The notes under the pieces are model-generated. The model was given only the letters and a program-made list of their open reading frames with translations. It had not been told where the DNA came from and did not search any database. Below are positions 25,601 through 34,433 of a DNA stretch of 64,000 nucleotides, in pieces. Made by a program: the position numbers and the translations under genes. The stretch is from contig NC_092677.1 in the NCBI RefSeq assembly GCF_964355755.1, positions 4,531,001 to 4,595,000 of the forward strand, read 5' to 3'. Numbering within the stretch: position 1 is the stretch's first letter; each line of letters starts with the position of its first letter. This DNA comes from Antedon mediterranea (Eukaryota > Echinodermata > Crinoidea > Comatulida > Antedonidae).

Positions 25601-28600
25601 AAAACGGTAAAATTACAAAAACGAGTAGGCCTACACAATAAAAAAAAATGGCATAGAGAAATAGATAAAAATATGCTCATAAGCTCATATAACAGAAATA
25701 GTAGAAATTATAATCGCATTTTCAAATACCGGACTAGTTTTTTCTATCATCTTATAGTTAGGCCTATATTTTATTCCTTTTTGCTTGCAGGCATTGTCAG
25801 TTTGTCTCGAATACCTAATGCTGACGGTATGTGTGTTGTTCTGCAGTCGTTTAGGGCCGAATGAAATGGCCGCAATAACATTAGCACAAGCGGTAAGAAA
25901 TTATAGGCCTAACACAATTAATACAGTCTCAATATGTAAAAAAAAACCTTTACAATTAATAACAAAAATGTTAAGTTAGCTAAAATGGAATAAATACCTG
26001 TATTGTAATGAAGTATGAAACGTGTATTAATCAATTTTACATTATTAAAAACGGTTAATTATTCGTGTTTAACCAGCCTATTTTAAAATAATTGTTATTA
26101 TAATAATTGTATATATAAAATAATGATAATTATTCTGTGTATTCATTTTTAGTTTTTATGTTCATTTTGCATTGTTCCCGCAACCGGTTCAATGACAGTG
26201 TGTAACACATATTTTTCTGTTGTAAGTATAAATGAATTCATAAACAAATTTACTTTTATTACGCCTAGAAAATGTCTTTAAGACGAATTTTAATATGTTC
26301 TAAGTGTATTTGTACAGCATATATTTATGAGTTCAAGGGTTTATGTAAAAATCGCTTATATACATTGTAAGCCCCGCATATTTTAATTATCATTAAAAGC
26401 GGTGTGTATTTTTAATTTTGTAGGGTAGTTTAGTATCAGGAATAATAATGGCCCAATGATAAAATAACTATAACTACTAATAAACATCAGGCAAAGTGAG
26501 GAATGTAGATGTAGGGGCCTATGAACTAGGCTTTTCTATACTGTGCATGTTCCATGATGTAAAAGGTGTATTCAAATATTGTCAATAAGGACAGTAGGCA
26601 TAAAATAAGAACGTAGAATTTATATCAAATCTAAATAAAACGATCCCTATTATTTTAACTCTATAAATTGAATAAACGACCAATAAGGCAATTATTTATT
26701 TATTTATTAACGATTTGGCAAATAGCCTAAGAAAAAAAAATTAGCCATGGCCCAACACAGAAGTGGTTACCTCTTGAAATAATATTATAAAAAAAATAAT
26801 AAACTGGACATTAAATTAAAAAAATACACAGTACATCTTTCTTTCTTTTCTTTCTTTTATTTACCCACAAATATAAAGTATAAACATTTTAACATAAATA
26901 AAACACAATATATCAAGGGAAGGGCTAAAAATAGTTAAAATTAATCAAGTTCACCCCCTAATCATTGAAATATAAATAGGTATATCAATAAATTAGGTCT
27001 ACCTTACTAAAAAAAAATTAACACAATTTCTCTCAAATATATAAATCTCATTTAGAAAATATCTTAAACAAAAAAATATTTTTTTTTTTCATTTTTTTTA
27101 AATATTAGTTTTACTTGTTATAAAATGTATTGTAGTGAACTAAAACAATGTGGCTTAATCCTTGTCTTATTCTTATGTAAATTTGCGACGACCCCTGACC
27201 TGACGTTATATCAAGTTAGATTTGCGCATGTGGGAAAGTTGTGACGTGCTACCATACCCTATTCCTTGGTATGGTATATATTCATTTGACTGACGACATG
27301 GGAGCCGGGGCTCAAGCCCTACGCATAATTTTTGTGTCGTCTAAAAATCGAAAGTTCCCTGACAATACAATTATTTACAGGGTCACGGAGCAAACCTCGG
27401 ACGATCACAAGGAATTTTCCTTCAAAAGATGGTGTATCTATCAATAATTGCGTCACTCCTCTGTAGTGCTGTACTCATAAACATTGAAGATATTTTGATC
27501 TTAGCAGTTGACGACCCAAATATAATTGGGTAAGTAGATAAATAGATAGGGTTTTCTTTAACAAAGTATTCATAATTATTGGTGTTTTTCTAAACGTTGT
27601 TATGTTTTAATGGGATTAACAATTCAAAGTTCTCTTTGGACTTTTTATCAATTAACATTGTTTAGGGCCTAGTTTGACGCATTTTTATATCTATTTTCTC
27701 TTAGGTTGGTGGGTATTTTTGTACGGACATTCACTCCAGCAACTCTTGTAAGTAACTTATATTTTGCTACTCGGAAACTTAATTACCAAACTCATCACAA
27801 AACAGTTTATGGCTCAAATTGTTTAATTAGCAAATGAACATTCACTGGAAACTTTATGCATATGTTCATTACATCACAGGGGTGAATGTTCATGGTGCCC
27901 TTTCACAAATTGTGAGACGAACCCATGCAGTTGCAGGCTGTTGGCTCTTCAGGTGCGGTAAATGACGGCCATTTGACTATTAATTAAAATTTATAGAAAT
28001 TCAAGTTTAATATTATTTTGTTGGTGATTTTAATTGTAGGCTGTGTATATCACATTCGGTCTTGGTCGAATATTACAATGCAGAGACAAGATTAGCGTTA
28101 CATCAATATCAGCCATCGTCAGTATATGTTTTAATATACTACTTAATTACATTCTAGTGTATGTGTTTGACATGGGATTCAGGTAAACAAATATGTATAA
28201 ATTAAATATATTATAATAATTTATAATGTTTTTGACTAATTATTTTTTGAGTGTAACTGACTTATTGCAAATCATCTAGAAATGAGTCTATAGCTGTATT
28301 AACATTATAGCTTGTCTGTATGAACCTGTTGACAGAGATATAGCGTATGAAAAGTATTTAATATGGCTAGACTCGTTTCTAGATGACATTCGATTATCAG
28401 TTAGACTCTATCTAGTGAGACTGTAGTCATTACTGTGATATTTTTTTCTACATTTGATTTATCTTTATAGAGGTTCGGCCATTGCTATGTTGATTTCACA
28501 ATACCTTAATTGTTTCATATTAATAATATACGTATACAAGTACGAAGATCTTGAATGTAAGTTTTATTTCGAGCTTCAAATCATAGATATATCACTAATA

Positions 28601-29287
28601 TAATTGGGGAAACACCACATTTACTTAAGCGTGGTTCCCACTAGCAACGCAACGCAAGTGAATTGACCAATCACAAGCGATGGCTTATTCGCTTGTGATT
28701 GCTAACTGTCTATAACTTCGCTTGTCATTGGTTAAAACGCTTGCGTTGCGTTTACCTCCTTGCGTTACGTTCTAGTGGGAACCAAGCTTTAGAACCAATA
28801 AAATACACGATATTCCCACTTTTGTGAAACGAATGATCGGGACAATGTTTAAACACTACATCCAATCGACATCTAGAGGACACTCATATCAAGGGGACAC
28901 TTAGTTGAGTCCCAATAATAATAATAATATATTTTAGATTCCTGATTTTGGATTTTGTTTTAATTTTGTAGATGCATTTCGTTTTATATTCTCTTAATAG
29001 TTTTTTCTCTCAAATCTTTGGAGAACTGGGGTGAATTTTTCTCAATTGCTGTACACGGATGTCTTACTCTCGAAATAATGCAGATGTCCATTATGATATG
29101 TTATATACTATCAGGTATTGACATTTTAAACAATTTCAAAACAATTGATATATAGATTATTCGTCAATAAAACAAATCAAAGGTTAAAAAACGTGCTTGT
29201 ATCCTTATACGATAATTAATAATTAACCATAGCTCTTTTTTTATGATGCCATGCAGCAGTAGTGATTAGATGTTTTTCTTTTAGTAA

Positions 29288-29320
<33 letters not shown>

Positions 29321-32300
29321 TTAGCGAAAACATAATTTATAGGTAATTCGAATAATAATACAACTTTTGTTATTTTTATAGGAGAATTTGGGTCTTTTGA
29401 GGTTGCAGTATTCGGTGCATTTGACATACTTGCTGAATATATTTTATTGGTAAGTTGTATCATTATTGGTCAAATTAACGGCCGTAAATTGGTAATATTG
29501 CTGTTCGATTTCCATACACATATCAGAGGGGAAACATTTACTATAATATAACACCAAAGAATATCTGGTTGATTTTTTGTCCCGATTGAACTTGTATATA
29601 TGGCGCCCTCTGAAGTTATCCAAGTCGCTTATTATGGCAGTCAGTTATTTAATATCATGTGACCCACAATCCTTCAATCAAGTTACAAGAATCTACCCAG
29701 CTGTGTTATAATTTGTACTAACGTATAGTAATTATTCTTTCAGGTTTTGATAGGATTCTGCGTTTCCATAACGATTTTGGTTGGTCACTATTTGGGACAA
29801 AATGATCAGAAAAAGGCAAAAGTTATTGTGGAGACAGCCTTTATTTTAGTATGTAAGTAAACGCTTTTATCGTTTAAAAAACATTTTAATAATAAGACAA
29901 AATTCTCGAAAATCTTGAAGTATCTTGAATATCTTGAAATAAATATATTACATTATGATACTAGAAAATCACGTACTGGATTGATGAAATATTGTGGTAT
30001 AATAATATATAGGCCTACAAATATGAATGTTTATGAGTGTAATAATGGCATGAGATGAACGATGAAACGTTATATATCAACGAGGCAAAGCCGAGTTGAT
30101 ATTAACTTTTAATCATTCAAAACTACTACAAAATAGGTGGCGCTGTTGTATTTCAAAAGCAATAGTACAAAACAAATATTTTTCAAACCGCGAAAAGATT
30201 TTTTTTTTCGTACACAAAAAAAAATTACTATTAAACAATCGTTTGATAGTGCGTACTATTGCACGCCATGTGATCAACAATTGTCCAATCAAATTAGAGG
30301 AATTTATTTAGGTGTTATATAATACCTAATATAGGGCCTAGATTGTTTTGTTTATTTATTTTACAACATGTCCGTGGACAAATGACATAATAAACTGAGT
30401 ATATGTGTTCTGTGTTTTAGTGGGTGTTGCATTTGTTCTTGGTCTTACACTCTTCTTGTTACGAGATTATGCTGGATATGTTTACACCAATGATAGGTAT
30501 GTATGCAAATTAGGTAGACACACCTTTATTAAATTTTACACCTGCTTTTATGCAGAATGAACTGCGTCAGGGAAATTTTTGGCATGTGCCGACAAAACTA
30601 TAAATGTTGATAAAGATTGAAATAAATTACAATAAACCGAGAGCTAGCACTCTTTAGGTCCTAATTTATCATGAATTATTCATGATTTCTGCCTTAGATG
30701 TCGGTTAAAAAATCCACTCTAGAAACGAATTGTTTGATCAATTCTTACGTCACATCTCATGCATAAGATTCATGTCACATCTTATGAACTGTATAAATAT
30801 AACAAGTTTCTTTCTCTTTTATTCTGTAGAGAAATAATAACGGCCTTCTCAAAGTTGATATTTTTGGCTGTGATATACGTTATCTCGGTAACGATTGTGG
30901 TAGGTTTTTTACAATTAGGCCTACTATTTATTTGTTATAAAATATAGATGGTTAAGTAGACCAATGACACTGATAATATTGATGTAACAGTCTTTTAAAT
31001 AAGATTATAATGTTGTTGATCTGTTATAGCGCTTTTGGCAATCGATGGATTGTCCCAAAGCGCTCACAATAAACATTGAGATGAAAGAGAGAGAATTATA
31101 AAGAACTCCATGAGACTCTAAATACTCCTTATTTCACTAAGGAAAGATAACTGAAAAGATGGTTTAAAAAAATTGAAAACAAAGTGAATACAAACAAGGC
31201 CAACAGCCATAATTCCCGTGCTCTCAGAAAAAATGAACTTTCAAAAAGTAATGTACATCAAAACAGTTCAAAAAGTACAGAAAAGCGATAAAACGCATAG
31301 TGATACCGGACCGACAGACCGACAGACCGACCGACCGACATAGTGAAATATTGACTAAAAAGGGTGAATCTTGAATGGAATGGGCTTTCTACTTATAAGC
31401 TGTGCTTCAGAGATTCCCCCTTTCCATTCTTTCATTTTTGTAATGATTATTTATGTATATTTATGGTTTTTTTTTTGTGAATGGAAAACAAAAAAAATGT
31501 AGAAGATTATTTTTACAGTTTTGGGAACTGGTGGAACACAGTTCATATGGCATGATTTGTCCACTACCATATGCTGAGCTTAGGTTAGTTAGGATTATAG
31601 CCTATAATCAGGCATCACATGTGTTTAACATTTGTTTATGATACTGTGAAAAGAATATTACAACAGTACCAATAATCTGCGATCAAAACAACTTTAAATC
31701 GATTTGAAAACAGAAATGTTGAAGTTTGAACTTACGATTGTTTTTTTATTTCTGATTGTTATCAGTCGATTGTCAAGGCAATATTACAAGCAGTTGGTAG
31801 ACAAAACATAGGAACTAATACTAGCCTGATTGCATACTCAATTGGACTAACATGTTCTGTTGTATTTGCATTTAAATTAGACTGGAAATCAACAGGTATT
31901 TTACGGATCGATTGGTTTTTTATTCTCACCATCATCATCGTCATCATCATCATCATCATCAAAAATATCATCATCAACATCATCGTCATCATCATCATCA
32001 TCATCATCGTCGTCGTCGTCGTTGTCGTTGCCATCATCAACAATATCATCATCAACATCATCGTCATCGTCAACATCATCAACATCATCGTCATCATCAA
32101 CATCATCGTCATCATCAACATCATCGTCATCATCAACATCAACAACCTCATCGTCATCTTCATTAACAACATCATCATCATCATTATCATCATCCTCATC
32201 ATCATTGTCATCATCATGTCATTATCCTAATCAACATCATGACATATTATTTCTTTCTACATTTATCACCACGACACGATGAATGAATGAACTTAATTGG

Positions 32301-33190
32301 GTTTTTTTGCAGGTCTTTTGGCGGGTATCGTTATTGCTGATGGTATTGAAGCTACCATTCTTCTTATAGTCCTACTTACCATAGATTTTTCAAAGGAAGC
32401 AGAACTCGTAAGTATTTAAATAATAATTTTTATTTTTCATTTTTTAAAAACAATTTTGTTTTTATTCTTCGAAGTCAGAAGAACAATAGAAACCATTGTC
32501 AATAATCAAATCTGAAATATAGGGATCAAGAGATTTTGCTTGCCATGGATTTGGCCAACTACTCGAGCATAGGACCTTACCAAACCACCAGGACTTAAGG
32601 GTCTTTCACACCTGCTACAGTTCTGGCTCATTTTCCGGTTCGCGTCAGATTGAACGTTTCGTATCGTATTTCTTTTCGTATTCATGACTCGCCGCGCGGC
32701 ACACCAATCGAGTAAACTGATCGGCTCATAGACGCTACGCGCGGACCGCCGTAGAAACGAAACATTGAGATTGTATTTGTCGGAGCCGGACCGGAACAGG
32801 ACGTGTGAAAGACGCTTTAGTTAAGATACAATCAATCAGCCATCCCATCAGAATCAATCGTTAGTTCAGATTAACACATCACCGGATTATTTTCGATATG
32901 TTTGTTTCATTTCACAATTAATGTTTCTATTAAAGGCTCTCGAGAGATGTAGTGTGTCTGAACTACAAACATACACAGACATTGAGGATGGTGACGTATC
33001 AAATGAAACGCAGAAGAAGAATGGACAATCAAACGGAAAGTTACACAATAAAATACAACAACAAGAAAGAAGTTTACTTATTGAAAACACCAAGTACAGA
33101 TTGAGCAAGTCAACAATCATAATTAGAATATTAAATTTTACAGTTCCATGTTTGATTTGCTTAGGAAGTATATTTATTTACATTTATTAA
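1652..33190 (+). CDS. MATE-family (SLC47-like) transporter, paralogue 1, 15 exons
   Basis: Multidrug and toxin extrusion family membrane protein, expected to exchange organic cations for protons. Exons read from splice signals and comparison with paralogue 2: 1652-1744, 25791-25892, 26153-26221, 27381-27529, 27705-27747, 28040-28182, 28471-28556, 29001-29114, 29382-29449, 29744-29852, 30421-30496, 30830-30899, 31766-31895, 32313-32407, 32936-33190. They join in frame to about 533 residues ending in TAA, close to the family's usual 550-570. Landmarks are the N-terminal helix with LEYLMLTVCVLFCSRLG, the GHGANLGRSQG loop, AVGRQNIG before the late helices, and a last hydrophobic segment after an acidic linker, as in 13-helix animal MATEs. 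The start MAEK matches paralogue 2; an in-frame ATG at 1541 could add 37 basic residues. Intron 1 (24 kb) holds the Helitron nest. Family is near certain; exon 8 could start slightly earlier; substrate is unknown. Confidence 0.88.
1767..1824 (+). mobile_element. Family B 5' terminus (B1 head, outermost element)
   Basis: Stem-loop with 12-bp arms AGGTGATCATTT/AAATGATCACCT followed by TTGTTATTGTA. It is cut off by the next B head after about 58 bases. Its matching body and tail appear to be 23690-25202. Confidence 0.7.
1825..1882 (+). mobile_element. Family B 5' terminus (B2 head)
   Basis: Second, almost identical 58-base copy of the B stem-loop head, interrupted by family A element A1. Its matching tail appears to be at 11061. 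Confidence 0.7.
1883..3487 (+). mobile_element. Helitron-like element, family A, complete copy A1
   Basis: Full copy from GGTTATCC stem-loop to CTAG. Carries the ATC microsatellite (about 1930-1955). TGACGTCA sites lie at 2678, 2856 and 3033. Belongs to the subtype reading TTTTGTTAACTATG near its start and is closest to the copy at 22163-23689. Confidence 0.85.
3490..5051 (+). mobile_element. Helitron-like element, family A, complete copy A2
   Basis: Directly abuts A1. Has both termini but lacks most of the microsatellite and T/C tract (AAATCAACCTGTATG). Belongs to the second subtype (TTCGGTAACTATC, GTGACTTACG), like the copy at 17544-19105. Confidence 0.85.
5052..6585 (+). mobile_element. 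Helitron-like element, family A, divergent copy without 5' head
   Basis: Body begins TCTTCTTTCTTTCTCGC without the GGTTATCC stem-loop and ends with the normal hairpin and CTAG. It is clearly more diverged than its neighbours along its length and represents a third subtype. Confidence 0.75.
6586..8112 (+). mobile_element. Helitron-like element, family A, copy without 5' head
   Basis: Body starts at the T/C-rich tract and ends with hairpin and CTAG. The first 120 bases carry changes shared with the divergent copy; the rest matches A1/A2. Confidence 0.8.
8113..9550 (+). mobile_element. Family B body, first of two tandem copies, lacking the 3' end
   Basis: Starts TTATTCTTTCTGTACAC and stops at GTATGTGCA, about 110 bases short of the B terminus, where a second B body begins. 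This looks like an internal tandem duplication within B2. Confidence 0.75.
9551..11061 (+). mobile_element. Family B body with complete 3' end (closes B2)
   Basis: Nearly identical to the preceding body and to 23690-25202. Ends AAATGATCACCT, the AATTCGTCA hairpin and TTCTAG. With the head at 1825-1882 it restores one B element. Confidence 0.8.
11064..11142 (+). mobile_element. Family A 5' head (stub a)
   Basis: Stem-loop plus ATC microsatellite ending CAACTTTT, interrupted by the next head. The body at 22163-23689 resumes with TATTCTTCTTC and would complete it exactly as in A1. Confidence 0.75.
11143..11201 (+). mobile_element. Family A 5' head (stub b)
   Basis: Stem-loop and short ATC run, interrupted in the microsatellite by the next copy. 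The body at 12802 or at 20626 (both resume TCTTTTTCTTAATC) could be its remainder. Confidence 0.7.
11202..12801 (+). mobile_element. Helitron-like element, family A, complete copy c
   Basis: Both termini present. Carries a private 10-base duplication (CACTGTATGT twice, about 12577-12597) shared only with the next unit. Confidence 0.85.
12802..14344 (+). mobile_element. Family A body without head, sister of copy c
   Basis: Starts TCTTTTTCTTAATC, ends in hairpin and CTAG, and shares copy c's duplicated CACTGTATGT. The two are therefore the closest pair. It is either the rest of stub b or a tandem duplicate of c. Confidence 0.8.
14350..15951 (+). mobile_element. Helitron-like element, family A, complete copy d
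   Basis: Complete head with long ATC run, body and CTAG tail. Separated from the previous tail by a stray TCAT. Confidence 0.85.
15952..17473 (+). mobile_element. Family A body without head
   Basis: Second-subtype body. Shares private changes (CTCCAAAACTCG, GTGTTATACAC, GTAGAATTGAAAACGTAA) with 19106-20625 and is its near-identical twin. Confidence 0.8.
17476..17543 (+). mobile_element. Family A 5' head (stub e)
   Basis: Stem-loop, two to three ATC triplets and CTTTTTATTTT, then interrupted by the next head. The body at 19106 would continue it. Confidence 0.7.
17544..19105 (+). mobile_element. Helitron-like element, family A, complete copy f
   Basis: Complete copy with shortened head-body junction (AAATCATTCTGTATG), like A2, to which it is closest. 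Confidence 0.85.
19106..20625 (+). mobile_element. Family A body without head (twin of 15952-17473)
   Basis: Ends in the normal hairpin and CTAG. Probably the interrupted remainder of stub e. Confidence 0.8.
20626..22162 (+). mobile_element. Family A body without head
   Basis: Starts TCTTTTTCTTAATC like 12802 and ends in the normal hairpin and CTAG. Carries several private changes, including loss of a CRE site at about 21350 (GTGATGTCATC). Confidence 0.8.
22163..23689 (+). mobile_element. Family A body, remainder of stub a
   Basis: Resumes with TATTCTTCTTCTTTC, which joins precisely to stub a. Nearly identical to A1, including TTTCTACGTGTG and ATTTTATCGTA. Confidence 0.8.
23690..25202 (+). 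mobile_element. Family B body and 3' end (closes B1)
   Basis: Body starting TATTCTTCTTTCTGTACAC and ending with AAATGATCACCT, the AATTCGTCA hairpin and TTCTAG followed by host T. Together with the head at 1767-1824 it forms the outermost element of the nest. Confidence 0.8.
25454..25540 (+). repeat. Two-copy 40-base direct repeat in MATE intron 1
   Basis: AAAGTATTGCACAG..ACACAAGAAACCTAGGATAGCCCAT occurs twice in a row with one mismatch, followed by an A-run. Confidence 0.7.
28265..28437. mobile_element. MITE-like inverted repeat (CTAGACTCGTTTCTAG family), MATE1 intron 6
   Basis: Contains ATCATCTAGAAATGAGTCTA and its inverse GCTAGACTCGTTTCTAGATGA, plus TCAGTTAGACTCTATCTAG. Related pieces lie at 33296-33365, 38655-38750 and 40062-40287. 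Confidence 0.5.
28627..28790. mobile_element. MITE (GTGGTTCCCACTAG family), MATE1 intron 7
   Basis: Terminal inverted repeats AAGCGTGGTTCCCACTAG and CTAGTGGGAACCAAGCTT bound about 164 bases. Inner parts contain CGCAACGCAAG and its inverse. Confidence 0.75.
29287..29320. repeat. AAT microsatellite in MATE1 intron 8
   Basis: About eleven AAT units just upstream of exon 9. Confidence 0.8.
30012..30330. mobile_element. Foldback element copy in MATE1 intron 10
   Basis: Shares GAATGTTTATGAGTG, the TCAACGAGGCAAAGCCGAGTTGA hairpin core, GTGCGTACTATTGCACGCCATGTGA and the end GGTGTTATATAAT with the copy at 44661-44970. This copy has lost most of one hairpin arm. Confidence 0.65.
31024..31085. repeat. 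Possible SINE tail or inverted repeat with AGCGCTTT ends
   Basis: TAGCGCTTTTGGCAATC and its near-inverse TGTCCCAAAGCGCT flank a short spacer. This resembles the 3' region of tRNA-derived SINEs in marine invertebrates. Family not identified. Confidence 0.3.
31926..32222. repeat. CAT/CGT compound trinucleotide microsatellite, MATE1 intron 13
   Basis: About 300 bases of ATC/GTC triplets with interruptions, 30 bases after the exon 13 donor. The long His-, Ser- and Met-rich open frames here are artefacts of the triplet repeat. Confidence 0.9.
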
Positions 33191-33455
33191 AATAATGCAC
33201 AATTATTATATTATTTAAATTTGAGGTAAATTACAAGTGTTTAGGCTATTCAAAATGTATACTATCGGATTAGACTGACTGTAGGTATATGCAAATATCA
33301 CAGATTCTACATCTGTCACTAGGTAGAGCGTGACTGACCATCGATAGTCATCTAGATATGTAGCTTAACGTGTAAATGTGACGTGCCACTGATACATAAG
33401 TGCAGGACTAATACATTGCTTTATTACTATTACTGTCGTTTGTCCAACGTGAAAT

Positions 33456-33461
33456 AATAAA
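33456..33461 (+). terminator. Candidate polyadenylation signal of MATE paralogue 1
   Basis: AATAAA about 270 bases after the stop codon. It is the first canonical hexamer I noticed downstream of the gene. The position is plausible but untested. Confidence 0.35.
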
Positions 33462-33907
33462 CCCAAATGGCTTGTGGTAAATTGGTTCACACCCTGCCAT
33501 GATGACCTCATGGTGACCTTATATTGTGCTACTTTATATTCGACTCCATCTTCACTTGCTTGGCAACCTCCAGAAGACGGTTGTATCAAAACTTCGAGAC
33601 ATTCTCAACCATTATACTTCCTGTATGGTGTGCCGCAAACCTATTTTAGATTTCTAGGCTGTTTATTGAGATGAAAGGTTCTTTGATTGTTTATGTAGTC
33701 TATATAATCCTCTTTCTCATTTTTTAAAAACATTTTATTGCTGTTTGTATTATATAACACTGTATATACATTTTCTTAATTACTGCACGGGCAAAATAGT
33801 ATTAAATAATATTTTATCACTATTTGTATCTATAGTGCTGTTCCGCCGTACCACGCCGAGAATGTTAAAGAGTCGCTATCCAATCGAGTTCGAACAATAC
33901 CATGAAA

Positions 33908-33979
33908 GCCCCAGTGGTCTAATGGTTAGGACATCTGCATATCAAGCAGGCGGTCCGAGTTCGAATCTCGGTTGGGGCG
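33908..33979 (+). tRNA. tRNA with AUC anticodon (nominally Asp)
   Basis: A 72-base cloverleaf without intron. The 7-bp acceptor pairs 33908-33914 with 33972-33978 (one G-T pair). The D arm is GTCT/GGAC. The anticodon stem is TCTGC/GCAGG (one T-G pair) around loop ATATCAA. The T arm is CCGAG/CTCGG with loop TTCGAAT. Base 73 is G, the Asp discriminator. A T5 run two bases later is a Pol III terminator. Anticodon bases 33941-33943 read ATC, which would decode GAU. Eukaryotic tRNA-Asp normally carries GUC, so this is either an unusual Asp isoacceptor or a tRNA-derived repeat or pseudogene with an intact fold. The body (GTGGTCTAATGGTTAGGA) resembles Glu/Asp-type D arms. Confidence 0.8.
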
Positions 33980-34310
33980 ACTTTTTCTCATTCTCACAGA
34001 TTTCCTCATCTTTATCGTTTCAAATTAATTAATTAAATTTCAGTATATCACCGGGCGGTTTAGAATTAATGTTCTGTGCCTGATTTGTTTATATATATAA
34101 ATTTGTATATATGTACTTAACTACACTATAATAATTGTTTTTGTATTATTATTACATGGTAGGACGCTTCCCCTATCTAAATTTCAAATGTTTTCATCAA
34201 GTTTAACGACAATTTACACAGAGGAGCTGCAGTAATGGCAAACCGAAACCTATGTTATTTCTTATAACCGTTTACTGAACACAAAAGGCGGAGCTGACGA
34301 GCGGTAATGT

Positions 34311-34375
34311 TGGTTCTCACTAGCGACGGAACGTAACAAAACGTAAGAAAATGCCCTTTCAATAATTGAAGTGAG
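34311..34375. mobile_element. Fragment of GTGGTTCCCACTAG-family MITE upstream of MATE2
   Basis: TTGGTTCTCACTAGCGACG and GTAAGAAAATGCC match the left half of the intact copies; the right half is absent. It lies within the 125 bases before the MATE2 start codon. Confidence 0.5.
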
Positions 34376-34433
34376 GTGAACCGTACAGTATTATTGTATC
34401 TAGTATTGCACAGATGGTATTAACAGCGTAATC

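Noticed and set aside
31762-32282. Long Met-, His- and Ser-rich frames on both strands
   Set aside because: Produced by the CAT/CGT trinucleotide microsatellite inside MATE1 intron 13.
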